This document shows, piece after piece, positions 54,458 through 62,150 of a DNA stretch of 64,000 nt (positions within the stretch are counted from its first letter, which is position 1; each line of letters starts with the position of its first letter). The stretch is from CAWINY01 sp963837635. GTDB lineage: Bacteria; Acidobacteriota; Terriglobia; Terriglobales; Acidobacteriaceae. The translations under genes were made by a program, and so were the position numbers. The notes below the pieces were generated by a model. That model made no database searches. It had not been told where the DNA came from and worked only from the letters and a program-made list of their open reading frames with translations. The stretch is taken from positions 310,001-374,000 of the forward strand of contig CAWINY010000007.1 in the NCBI GenBank assembly GCA_963837635.1. Direction: 5' to 3'.

Positions 54458-55684
54458 TCAATTCTCCTTGCCCAGCCAAAGGCCGAGGACCCGGCAGACT
54501 GTCTTAGCTATCATCAGTTCTTCATCCGTGTGAATGACGCGCACCGCAACCCGGCTGGCCGCCGCAGAAATCACACCTTCATTCGCCGTATTTCGTTTTT
54601 CTTCGAGTTCAATTCCAAGGAATCCCAGCCCATCGCAAATCCGGGCGCGGACCGGGGACGCATTCTCTCCAATGCCACCAGCGAACACCAGCGTGTCCAG
54701 TCCGCCTAAAGCTGCCGCGAATGCGCCAATCCATTTCTTGACCTGATAGCAAAACAGCGCGATCGCTTCAGCCGCCCGCACGTCCTGCGTTTCGCACTTC
54801 AGCAAGTCGCGCATGTCGGAACTGGTCTCGGAGATCCCGAGCAGCCCGGACTGGAAATTGACCATTTCGTTGAATTGCTTTGCGCTCATTTTTTCAGTGC
54901 GCGTTAGATACCAAACCAGTCCGGGATCGAGGTCGCCGGAGCGGGTGCTCATCGGCACACCGGCGGTCGGGGTGAAACTCATGCTTGTGTCCACGGATTT
55001 GCCGTCCCGCACCGCCGCTAGGCTCGCGCCATTGCCCAGGTGCGCGAGGATGACCCGGGCTTGCGCCGCTTCCGATCCGGCCAGGCGGACCAGTTCTTCC
55101 AGTAGAAACGCATACGACAACCCGTGAAAGCCGTACCGCCGCATCCCCTGCGCTTCGTAACGGCGCGGAATCGGCAACAGCCGGGCCACGCGCGGCAGGT
55201 CATGGTGAAAGGCCGTGTCGAAACACGCCACTTGGGGCAGGTCAGGAAATCGCTGATGAAACGCCACGGTCAACAGGATCTCCTCGGGCAGATGCTCAAG
55301 ATCGAAGGGGCTGAGCTGGTGCAGTTCCTCAACCATTTCGGTAGTGATTCGCTGCGGCTCGCTGTACTTCGGACCGCCATGCACTACGCGATGCCCCACC
55401 GCGGTCAATGCGTTACGCCCAATGCGTTCCTCTAGCCAGTCCATCAGAACGCCCACTGCTACTGTGTGGTCCGGCGCCGTCACCGGTCGCGACAAGTTGT
55501 CCTGCGGGTCCACGCCTTTCACCCGCAAGGTGGCCTCCGGCAATCCAATCCGCTCCATCCCGCCCTCCAAAATCCGTTGGAGCGAGTCACCGGCCTCAAA
55601 CAGCGCGAACTTGATGCTCGACGAGCCGCCATTGATCGTCAGGATGCGTGGGTTAACGGGTTTCACGGATGCCGCCTTCATCAT
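54458..55684 (-). CDS. ackA: Acetate kinase
   Basis: 408 residues from the double ATG at 55684. ASKHA-fold motifs: ILTINGGSSSIKFALFEAG (phosphate 1), VGHRVVHGGPKYS, CFDTAFHHDLP, YGFHGLSYAFLLEELVRL, ILAHLGNGASLAAVRDGKS and FAGGIGENASPVRARIC. It makes ATP and acetate from acetyl-phosphate. The stop lies 3 bases before the phosphoketolase start, so the two are co-transcribed and probably coupled. Confidence 0.95.
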   Translation of the reverse strand: MMKAASVKPVNPRILTINGGSSSIKFALFEAGDSLQRILEGGMERIGLPEATLRVKGVDPQDNLSRPVTAPDHTVAVGVLMDWLEERIGRNALTAVGHRVVHGGPKYSEPQRITTEMVEELHQLSPFDLEHLPEEILLTVAFHQRFPDLPQVACFDTAFHHDLPRVARLLPIPRRYEAQGMRRYGFHGLSYAFLLEELVRLAGSEAAQARVILAHLGNGASLAAVRDGKSVDTSMSFTPTAGVPMSTRSGDLDPGLVWYLTRTEKMSAKQFNEMVNFQSGLLGISETSSDMRDLLKCETQDVRAAEAIALFCYQVKKWIGAFAAALGGLDTLVFAGGIGENASPVRARICDGLGFLGIELEEKRNTANEGVISAAASRVAVRVIHTDEELMIAKTVCRVLGLWLGKEN

Positions 55685-55710
55685 TCTGCAATCCGAACGA
55701 TGCCAGTTTC

Positions 55711-56307
55711 TCACGCGTGGATCTGTAATTTGTGTGAAGAATAGTGCGAATTCCCAAACCTTCCGCGATCTGGACGAACATCGGAGTGTTTTCGATACTC
55801 GATATAAACCACCTGTTGGGCTGGTGCCTGGACGATGTCGAACACAAGCCAAAAGATTTCCGCATCGGGTTTGCGAAAGTGGACGTAGCAGGAGGAAATA
55901 TCCGGGGCGGCCCTCTTCTCATACTTCCGATCAACCCAGGCGAATAGCTTGAGAATTTGAAGCAGCGGCAAGCTAACGACGGGTATGACAAAATCAGCGT
56001 CCAGTTGTACGCGAACGGCGGCTTCCATCGCGTCTTGGAAACAGGCGACCCTCATGACAATGTCTTCTTCTGGAGGCCACGAGATCGTTCGATCAGCGCG
56101 TTCCACGCCTCCGAAGGGAATCAGATCAACTGTCACTGCCGGCGAGTTGTGGATCACCCGCTGTTTCTTCTTCGGATCCTCTTTGAACTCGGCCTGCTTG
56201 ATCAATGCCGATTTCAGTTTCTCAAACTGCTCCCAACCCTGGACTGCGATCCCGAAGTCAACGTCGAGGGTGCGATGCCCCGGCGCCAGGCCGAACACAT
56301 GCCGCAA
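55711..56307 (-). CDS. Nucleotidyltransferase of AbiEii type (toxin-like), start uncertain
   Basis: About 198 residues from a TTG at 56307. The nucleotidyltransferase core is visible in TLDVDFGIAVQGWEQFEKLK (D-x-D metal motif) with downstream VTVDLIPFGG and VVSLPLLQILKLFAWVDRK. In the same frame, family-like sequence continues upstream (YFLAGATAREIL) to about 56430, yet no ATG, GTG or TTG is found there. An ATG at 56431 would fit after a single-base change. So either the start is unusual or the gene has a frameshift at its 5' end. It follows an AbiEi-like gene in the same direction. Confidence 0.72.
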   Translation of the reverse strand: MRHVFGLAPGHRTLDVDFGIAVQGWEQFEKLKSALIKQAEFKEDPKKKQRVIHNSPAVTVDLIPFGGVERADRTISWPPEEDIVMRVACFQDAMEAAVRVQLDADFVIPVVSLPLLQILKLFAWVDRKYEKRAAPDISSCYVHFRKPDAEIFWLVFDIVQAPAQQVVYIEYRKHSDVRPDRGRFGNSHYSSHKLQIHA

Positions 56308-56426
56308 TAGGATCTCGCGCGCAGTCGCGCCGGCGAGAAAGTATCGCGTCTCGCACTGGCGTGCCCTCGCATCGAACTTGCGGATGACGGTCAGGAGCGC
56401 GGGATCGATTTGCTCATGCTTGATGG

Positions 56427-56885
56427 CTAACGGCGAATGTATTTGTCATAAATCATCTTCGCGGTTTCGAGATCCCTTCCTTCCGTCCTTGTAAACAGGT
56501 CGGCGTAGGCCAACGCCGGAGGCACGACATCACGAATCCCGGGCAATCGCTGCGGATCCCAAAATACGTTCAGAATCTCGGTGTCGCCCTTGTCGTCCGC
56601 TTTCAGTCGCTGATCCACAATCAACCGTTTCGGCAGTTCCTGGGCGTAGATGGTTGCCGTTTCTGGTTGCAGATGTCCAAGCAGTCGGTTCGCGGCAACT
56701 TCACCTCCCCAGAATGCGCCGTACGGCTTGAGGTCGATTGCTTCTGTCCAGTTCGGGCGTGGGGCGCGGAAGCACCGCGCATTCAGCTTGGGCCTGAGGA
56801 CTGTGGGAAACGCCGCTGTCCACTCGGCGAACAAACGCTCGGGATCCAGAATTCGGCGGAGTGCTAGCGTGCCACCTTTCGGCAT
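56427..56885 (-). CDS. AbiEi-type antitoxin-like protein, probably N-terminally truncated
   Basis: 152 residues from ATG 56885; a longer frame to 56960 runs through antisense glycogen-phosphorylase sequence and is unlikely. The C-terminal domain matches AbiEi-family proteins: YGAFWGGEVAANRLLGHLQP, ATIYAQELPKRLIVDQRLK, ADDKGDTEILNVFWD, and VVPPALAYADLFTRTEGRD followed by LETAKMIYDKYI. Typical members also have an N-terminal winged-helix region that is missing here. It partners the nucleotidyltransferase gene downstream, which begins at its stop. Breakage at 56885-56900 against the phosphorylase remnant suggests a rearrangement. Confidence 0.72.
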   Translation of the reverse strand: MPKGGTLALRRILDPERLFAEWTAAFPTVLRPKLNARCFRAPRPNWTEAIDLKPYGAFWGGEVAANRLLGHLQPETATIYAQELPKRLIVDQRLKADDKGDTEILNVFWDPQRLPGIRDVVPPALAYADLFTRTEGRDLETAKMIYDKYIRR

Positions 56886-56888
56886 CAA

Positions 56889-57405
56889 ATGCCTTCGATT
56901 TTCGAGATCCTTTATGCCCGCCGCTTCGCGACCTACAAGCGGCCGAACCTGCTGCTGCACGATCCGCAGCGGCTGCTTCGTCTATTGAGTAATACCCAGC
57001 GTCCGGTGCAACTCATCCTTGCCGGCAAGGCCCATCCGGCAGATCAAGCGGGGCGGGCCTTGATTCAGGAATGGACGCGTTTTATCCGGCGGCCCGAGGC
57101 CCGTCCCCATGCGATCTTCCTCAGTGACTACGACATGAATTTGTCCGAGCAGTTGGTGCAGGGGGTGGATGTCTGGATTAAGTGCGGTGCGAGTTGAACT
57201 TTATGCGAACGGAATCAACGGTGGCGATCCCGCACGGGAGAAAATGAAGTGCGCGCGACCGCTCCCTGACGCGTCGCGTCCCGCTGTCTATCACGCAACG
57301 GTACCCACTACCCGTCCAGCGAGAGACTACACGGCGCGAGTGATACCGCAGCACTCTGGGGTTGCGGTTCCACTGGAATCTGCGCGAATCCTGTGGCAAC
57401 GATGA
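56889..57405 (+). pseudogene. glgP: Alpha-glucan (glycogen) phosphorylase, two fragments in different frames
   Basis: Fragment one (56889-57175) reads ARRFATYKRPNLLLHDPQR, QRPVQLILAGKAHPADQAGR, then FIRRPEARPHAIFLSDYDM and LVQGVDVWIK, the middle of the C-terminal half of glucan phosphorylase. Fragment two (about 57178-57405, another frame) reads VRVELYANGINGGDPAREKM and IPQHSGVAVPLESARILWQR, the extreme C-terminus. The N-terminal half and the pyridoxal-phosphate region between the fragments are gone. The loss is notable beside phosphoketolase and acetate kinase, with which glgP often clusters. Confidence 0.85.
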
Positions 57406-57578
57406 TGAAAACGCCCCAACGCGAGTTGCACCACTATATCTGGGAGGATCGGCATCACCTGACCGTCGCCACCTACGAGGAGGGAAAGCTCACGCTGGAA
57501 GAATATTTAGGTCTCGTGGTCTTCTACCTGAAGCGACGGTTCACCCGAGCCCAGTTCAGGCGCTTCATGTCCGCGTAA
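57402..57578 (+). CDS. Small protein coupled to the phosphorylase remnant
   Basis: 58 residues from the ATG at 57402, which overlaps the phosphorylase stop codon (ATGATGA). The sequence has a charged, structured look (ELHHYIWEDRHHLTVATYEE, LTLEEYLGLVVFYLKRRFTR). No known family is recognised. The tight coupling suggests it was a partner of the phosphorylase gene before that gene decayed. Without comparison to other genomes it could also be fortuitous. Confidence 0.45.
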   Translation: MMKTPQRELHHYIWEDRHHLTVATYEEGKLTLEEYLGLVVFYLKRRFTRAQFRRFMSA

Positions 57579-57862
57579 TCGAAACCTTTTCGCCGGTGAG
57601 TGCAGCCCCTTAGCAACCATCACTCACAGCAAGGGGGTACGTGACGAACGTATACCCACATCCGCCGTAAGCCGCCCTTGTTGAGATGTTCGATGAAACA
57701 AACATGGCAGGGAAGCCTATCGAGGGAGCGTCTTACGCCCCCTAATTGCACACTGAGCACTGACTCCATGTAATCTTGCCGTTTTGGAGAGTTGGGCAAG
57801 AATAACCAAGACACCCTGTCGCTGACGCTTCAGGTGCCGGGTCTTCGTGGAACTCAGTTCGA

Positions 57863-58348
57863 TCATCGCTTGTAGCCGATTTTGCGCAGCAAATCGTGCC
57901 GCCAGGCGATGTCGTCGTCTCCCTCTACCCCTTTCGGGGAGCTGCCATCAATCACGCCGAGAACCCCTCTTCCGTGCTCGCTCTCCGCCACGATGACTTC
58001 GACCGGATTGGCGGTAGCGCAGAATATGGAACACACCTCGGGAACATTCCGGATCGCGTTCAGCAGGTTGATCGGATAGGCATTCTGGAGCATAAGGACG
58101 AAGGCGTGGCCTGCTCCCAACGATTGGGCGTTGTGCACCGCCAGCTCGCGAAGCGCCTGATCATTTCCTTCCGAGCGGATCAGGCACTCCCCGGAGCTTT
58201 CATTGAACGCCAAACCGAACTTGGCCTGGGGCACGGTGGTTGCGACCGTCTCATAGAGGTCTTCGACGGTCTTGATGAAATGGGCTTGGCCGACGATGAT
58301 GTTGGCATCCGCCGGAAGCTCCATGCGCACCGCTTTGAGTTCTAGCAT
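57863..58348 (-). CDS. Adenosine-specific kinase family protein (PF04008)
   Basis: 161 residues. The family blocks are present in order: MELPADANIIVGQAHFIKTV, YETVATTVPQAKFGLAFNES, GNDQALRELAVHNAQSLGAG, HAFVLMLQNAYPINLLNAIR and VCSIFCATANPVEVIVAE, ending with GVLGVIDGSSPKGVE. The PF04008 fold was first described as an adenosine-specific kinase in archaea, but its activity in bacteria is not well established. It stands alone with about 260 bases of non-coding DNA before 57863. Confidence 0.85.
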   Translation of the reverse strand: MLELKAVRMELPADANIIVGQAHFIKTVEDLYETVATTVPQAKFGLAFNESSGECLIRSEGNDQALRELAVHNAQSLGAGHAFVLMLQNAYPINLLNAIRNVPEVCSIFCATANPVEVIVAESEHGRGVLGVIDGSSPKGVEGDDDIAWRHDLLRKIGYKR

Positions 58349-58381
58349 GGGTTCACCTGCTATAGCTTGTCTGCGGACGGC

Positions 58382-58576
58382 CTACTTTGCGGCGGCATGT
58401 GATTTTGCCATTGTCTGAATCTCCTGCTCCGCTTGTAACCAATCCTGCATATCGCATCCCTGTTCTCCGCCGCGTGCCTCATAGATTTCGTATGCGCGGC
58501 ATCGGATCTGCTCTTCCATTATGTCGGCGGATGTATTCTGACGTTCTGAGATTGCGGGGTTCGCGCTCTTTGTCAA
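58382..58576 (-). CDS. DUF2934 family small protein
   Basis: 64 residues from TTG 58576, four bases after AGGAGG; an in-frame ATG at 58597 has that ribosome site inside it. The DUF2934 signature is IRCRAYEIYEARGGEQGCDM followed by QDWLQAEQEI (pattern I-x-x-R-A-Y-x-I-y-x-x-R-G ... D-W-x-x-A-E-x-E). Members are small, widespread in Acidobacteria and unnamed in function. It lies 33 bases before the adenosine-kinase-like gene. Confidence 0.8.
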   Translation of the reverse strand: MTKSANPAISERQNTSADIMEEQIRCRAYEIYEARGGEQGCDMQDWLQAEQEIQTMAKSHAAAK

Positions 58577-58648
58577 GATTCCTCCTACTGGGGACATCGG
58601 GTGTCCGTATCAGATCCATGGAACTGTTGTTCACGCCACCGGGTCGCT

Positions 58649-58843
58649 TTACGCGCACCTTCTCTGCGGAACAACGGTAATCTTGTCACCCTGCTGAATA
58701 ACGGTCGTGGTGCGGCAGCATTCGTGGCAGAGCCAGTGATATCGCAGCTGCCCTTCACCACTCAGATTCACGAAAAGCTTGCCCTCGTGCAAATATCGAA
58801 AGTAGGATTCTGAACATTCCGGATTGGCGCATCTGGTCAGCAT
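58649..58843 (-). CDS. Small zinc-ribbon-like protein
   Basis: 64 residues from ATG 58843. Two cysteine pairs suggest a zinc ribbon: CANPECSESYFRYLHEGKLF and WLCHECCRTTTVIQQGDKI. The first motif, RCANPxCxxxFxYLxEGKLF, is common in small acidobacterial proteins of unknown role. A 12-bp stem (58900-58926) lies in its leader. It is on the same strand as the DUF2934 and radical SAM genes. Confidence 0.75.
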   Translation of the reverse strand: MLTRCANPECSESYFRYLHEGKLFVNLSGEGQLRYHWLCHECCRTTTVIQQGDKITVVPQRRCA

Positions 58844-58899
58844 GTCTTCACCCCGAGTGCCGGTAGCATGATTGGGCGATGCGAGTGGCGGCTTTGGTT

Positions 58900-58926
58900 C
58901 CCTCGACGTGCCAAGCACATCGAGGG
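58900..58926. repeat. Hairpin before the zinc-ribbon gene
   Basis: CCCTCGACGTGC and GCACATCGAGGG pair at 11 of 12 positions around a 3-base loop. It lies in the minus-strand gap between 59169 and 58843 and may be a leader stem or terminator of the upstream gene. No other feature is seen in this 325-base gap. Confidence 0.65.
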
Positions 58927-59168
58927 CAATTACGTAGAAGGAGGATATAGCGGGGCTTCGGACCGCAACGCAAAACGATGTTCTTGAATTCGGGCATTAT
59001 CTCCTCCCAGAACTATCCGGCCCGCCTCTGGGTTCTGTCCCAAATCAAACGCCGCATTGCTGCGACGCTCAAATTAAGCGCGTGCCGGCTAGCTGTCAAG
59101 TTGACTTATAAGACAATGCCCAATTCTGAGCACGATGGTTCCCATTTGGGAAGTTGCGAATAAGCCGA

Positions 59169-59627
59169 TTAGTCTGCCGACGTCCGCCATTGGCTTTGGC
59201 ATGCTCCAAGTTGCGTCAGGCGCTGCTCCATTTCCTCCAAACAGCGAACTTCACACTGATCCACCGGTTGATCGTAACCTTGCCGGTGAAGGATTTTCAC
59301 ACTCAGAACTACATCCGGGCGACCGTCGCGCACGGCCGAATACCGCAGTGCCTGCTCGTAGGATCCGACCTCGTACACTGCAGCCCGCTCTTCCTTTGGA
59401 AGGATCCAATCGGCCACGGCGTGCAATGAGCCGTAGATACGCTGGCAGGAAAGAGAACCCGGGGGCATGTGATCAATCCCGGGTTCTGTGCCGGAAAGCT
59501 CAAGTTCAAAACCGACCTGCCGCTCTGCTCCCTCCACCATCAAATGTTCTGGCCAAACCTCCCAGCAGACTTGATATCGCTTGACGAGATCCGCGAGCAT
59601 TGAGGAACTTTGCTGCGCATATCCCAT
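59169..59627 (-). CDS. Hypothetical protein
   Basis: 152 residues from ATG 59627, which follows GGGAGGCAGG. The protein is acidic, with CWEVWPEHLMVEGAERQVGF and a central CQRIYGSLHAVADWILPKEE. No transmembrane segment or signal peptide is seen. I do not recognise a family. It follows the radical SAM gene by about 80 bases, with a small 15-bp palindrome (CACTGCCTGGCAGTG, 59658-59672) between them. Confidence 0.65.
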   Translation of the reverse strand: MGYAQQSSSMLADLVKRYQVCWEVWPEHLMVEGAERQVGFELELSGTEPGIDHMPPGSLSCQRIYGSLHAVADWILPKEERAAVYEVGSYEQALRYSAVRDGRPDVVLSVKILHRQGYDQPVDQCEVRCLEEMEQRLTQLGACQSQWRTSAD

Positions 59628-59706
59628 ACCTGCCTCCCGTCCGCAAATGTATGGCAACACTGCCTGGCAGTGCTGATCAACGCCGAAGCGTGTATCCGCA
59701 CCGCTT

Positions 59707-61098
59707 CTAATCTTCGAAACTTTTCGCTCCGCCCCTGAACCCGCGCTTCGCTTGCTGCCACACGAACTTGATCACCCGTGCGTCGTTGTAGCAATAGCCG
59801 AGATTGTGATTCAAGGTAGAAAAGCAGTGTCGCTGGCAAGTTCTCTTCATGTCGCGAAGCTGCGCCGGATCGAACTTGGGCCTCTCGATATTGCCCCAAT
59901 CCAAGGTGGACGCATACATCGGGAAGCAGGGGCCCACCGTGCCGTCCGTGCGGATGATGACGTTGTTCTGTCCTGCGCGGCAGTTCCAGTCGGCGAAATG
60001 CAGGTTGCCGTCCGATTCCTGCGCAATTCCCGGCAGGCCCGCCAGCATGGTCGAGAGGTCTCCGTTGCTATTGGCGCCGTCCCCGTACCAGCCGTACTGG
60101 TTCAGGTCCACATTGGAGGCCATGCGCACGAACGCCTTCATTTCCTGCAGCCGCTGCAGGGAGTTCGCCATCTGGTAGCCGGCTTTATGCCTCTCAATGA
60201 TCCAGTCAACCAGTTCGTCCACCGAACGCCAATCCTGCGGACGAATGTAGGTCGGGTTCTCGTTCAAGTGCTGGAAATGATCGTCCTGCTCGATCATCGG
60301 CGTTTCGTTGATGTGGTAGTCGGTGGCGAAGTGATGGTCGTGGGCATACTCGGTCAGCATGCGCACGTCTTCGTGGTTGTTGCGACAAATGTTGATATTG
60401 AAGAACACCATGTAGCCGTGGATGTATTGTTTGCGGAGAATGTGTTCCAGGTTCTTCTGCACGGGCACAAGCGCCTTCGGCAGGCCACGTCCAGGGACGT
60501 CATCCCAGGCATCGACCGCAACGTTGAGCACCGCTACCCCGGCGTCGCCGAGACGGTCGGCAACCTCGGGGCGCAGCAAACGCGCGTTGGTTCCGATGTA
60601 GATCCAGAAGCCCTTCCGGGCAGCGTAGGACACCACCTTGTGGGCAAACTGCGGCCGCAGCAGCGGTTCGCCCCCCATCAACGCCAGCACCCGGCAACCG
60701 CTGTCATAGAGCCAGTCGATCGAGCGCCGGGCCACATCTTCGGTCATGCCTTTGACCTGGTTGTTGTAGGCCCAGCAGTACCAGCAATCCAGATTGCACT
60801 TGTATTCGACGAAGAGGTACGCCGTGATGGGATGGAACTCTCCCGGCATCACCCGGGAGCGGATGTAAGGAAATAACCAGCCTCGTAGTTTACGGTAGAT
60901 CTCGGCACTGCTCCAGTGGCGGGCACCCTCCGGCGGCTTCTCTGGACCCGGGTCCTTGAGCTTTTCCGGATACTGCGGAAACACCGGCTCCGGAAGCGTC
61001 AACCCTCTTGGCTGGGGAGGGGCTGGCGGCTGCGGATTGCAATTCTGCAGCAGCTTGTGGAAGCCAACGTCGATGCGAAATTTCGCTGGGCTTGCCAT
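59707..61098 (-). CDS. Radical SAM protein with SPASM-like C-terminal cysteines
   Basis: 463 residues from ATG 61098 after AAGGAGATG. The [4Fe-4S] motif is CNLDCWYC (C101, C105, C108), followed by ALMGGEPLLRP (the GGEP SAM-binding motif) and FWIYIGTNARLLRPE. Extra cysteines near the end (DWNCRAGQN, VGPCFPMYA, KRTCQRHCF, NLGYCYND) suggest a second auxiliary cluster, as in SPASM proteins. The N-terminal 90 residues include a proline-rich linker and an amphipathic stretch. The substrate is unknown; no precursor peptide or methyltransferase lies nearby. Confidence 0.87.
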   Translation of the reverse strand: MASPAKFRIDVGFHKLLQNCNPQPPAPPQPRGLTLPEPVFPQYPEKLKDPGPEKPPEGARHWSSAEIYRKLRGWLFPYIRSRVMPGEFHPITAYLFVEYKCNLDCWYCWAYNNQVKGMTEDVARRSIDWLYDSGCRVLALMGGEPLLRPQFAHKVVSYAARKGFWIYIGTNARLLRPEVADRLGDAGVAVLNVAVDAWDDVPGRGLPKALVPVQKNLEHILRKQYIHGYMVFFNINICRNNHEDVRMLTEYAHDHHFATDYHINETPMIEQDDHFQHLNENPTYIRPQDWRSVDELVDWIIERHKAGYQMANSLQRLQEMKAFVRMASNVDLNQYGWYGDGANSNGDLSTMLAGLPGIAQESDGNLHFADWNCRAGQNNVIIRTDGTVGPCFPMYASTLDWGNIERPKFDPAQLRDMKRTCQRHCFSTLNHNLGYCYNDARVIKFVWQQAKRGFRGGAKSFED

Positions 61099-61249
61099 GG
61101 TTGCGCATCTCCTTGCGGATCTGTACGAGGCTGCGCCGAACCTACAATCGCGAACATCGTGCGCGAAGCATCGCAGGACGAAGGCGAGAGCAGGACCGCG
61201 CTCCGCGCTTGTCAGGCTCGCTGCTGCACGGAAGCCCCGAGGAAAAGCG

Positions 61250-61606
61250 TCAGGCAACCGCTTTGTCTTTGGGCAACAGCGACTGTACGGCTTTTACGAT
61301 CGCTTCGCTCCCATCCAATGGGTACACGCGCGAATCCGCGGGAATATCGGCGTCCGCCGACGCACTCCGGACGAGCACGACGGGCGTATTGCAGTCCTTG
61401 GCCCTTTTTGCCAACGTAAGTTTTTGGTCTCGCGAGAAACGGTGGCCAATAATGACAACATCGAATTTCTCTGCCGCCAATAAGTCGACCGCTTCGTTGA
61501 TGGTTGTGATGGATGTGACTGCGTATCCGGCTTTGCGCAAGATTTCCTGGCGAGCCTCGGATGAAGTCTTATCAAAAGACACGCACAAAAGTTTGTTTTT
61601 CGGCAT
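61250..61606 (-). CDS. Receiver-like single-domain protein
   Basis: 118 residues from ATG 61606 after GGAGGTT. The fold reads as a receiver domain: KLLCVSFDKTSSEARQEIL, AVTSITTINEAVDLLAAEKF, DVVIIGHRFSRDQKLTLAKR and TPVVLVRSASADADIP. The phospho-acceptor position is a glycine or histidine (VVIIGH) rather than aspartate, so it may not be phosphorylated. It could be a pseudo-receiver. A CRP/FNR-like palindrome sits about 170 bases upstream. It precedes the radical SAM gene by 150 bases. Confidence 0.75.
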   Translation of the reverse strand: MPKNKLLCVSFDKTSSEARQEILRKAGYAVTSITTINEAVDLLAAEKFDVVIIGHRFSRDQKLTLAKRAKDCNTPVVLVRSASADADIPADSRVYPLDGSEAIVKAVQSLLPKDKAVA

Positions 61607-61774
61607 TGTAACCTCCATGGTGCGCGGCAAACGAACCCCCGCTAAACAGCAACAGAAGTACCTGGCGCACAGCGCACTTGCAACGGGAAACAGGGCTGAC
61701 GGGGATGAGAGAACATATAGGCTCCCCTGGCGGAGATCGGTCGCTCGCATATTTGACCTTCCCCCTGTCCGCTG

Positions 61775-61792
61775 CGGTGATTAGCATCACAT
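61775..61792. promoter_or_regulatory. CRP/FNR-family-like operator
   Basis: On the minus strand the core is TGTGATGCTAATCACC, a near-perfect TGTGAT-N4-ATCAC(A) palindrome. It differs from the site at 63812 by only a few spacer bases. It lies 169 bases upstream of the receiver-like gene. Confidence 0.6.
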
Positions 61793-61809
61793 TGAGATGT
61801 GACTCGCAC

Positions 61810-61842
61810 AAATTCCAACCTGCGAGGTGCAGATTGGAATTT
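61810..61842. repeat. 9-bp perfect inverted repeat near the CRP-like site
   Basis: AAATTCCAA (61810-61818) and TTGGAATTT (61834-61842) pair exactly around 15 bases. It is adjacent to the palindrome at 61775. It could be a regulator site or part of a longer stem. The rest of 61843-62150 shows no gene I can support. Confidence 0.6.
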
Positions 61843-62150
61843 CCCCTCAGCAACTCTGCTCTAGCTCAGCCCAGCACCCCGGATCCGCGGCTGCCCCAGC
61901 CTTCGAAATCGGGATTCCGTTCGGGTTAGCTCGCGAAGAGTTTTTCGCGTCCGGCCCATTGGCTTTTCGAAACGCCCGACAATGCTGTACCTCTTACGGC
62001 TCGACCGAGTGTCTCCCCAGCCGAGCGCCCAAATGTTTGAGGATAATGCGATTCGGGCACGGGTTCTTGGTCACAGGGATAGCATCCAGCGAGCCAGTCG
62101 GCACCCGTGGCTGGAAAAACAAGGGAAAAACCAACGCTCTTCACGTGCCG

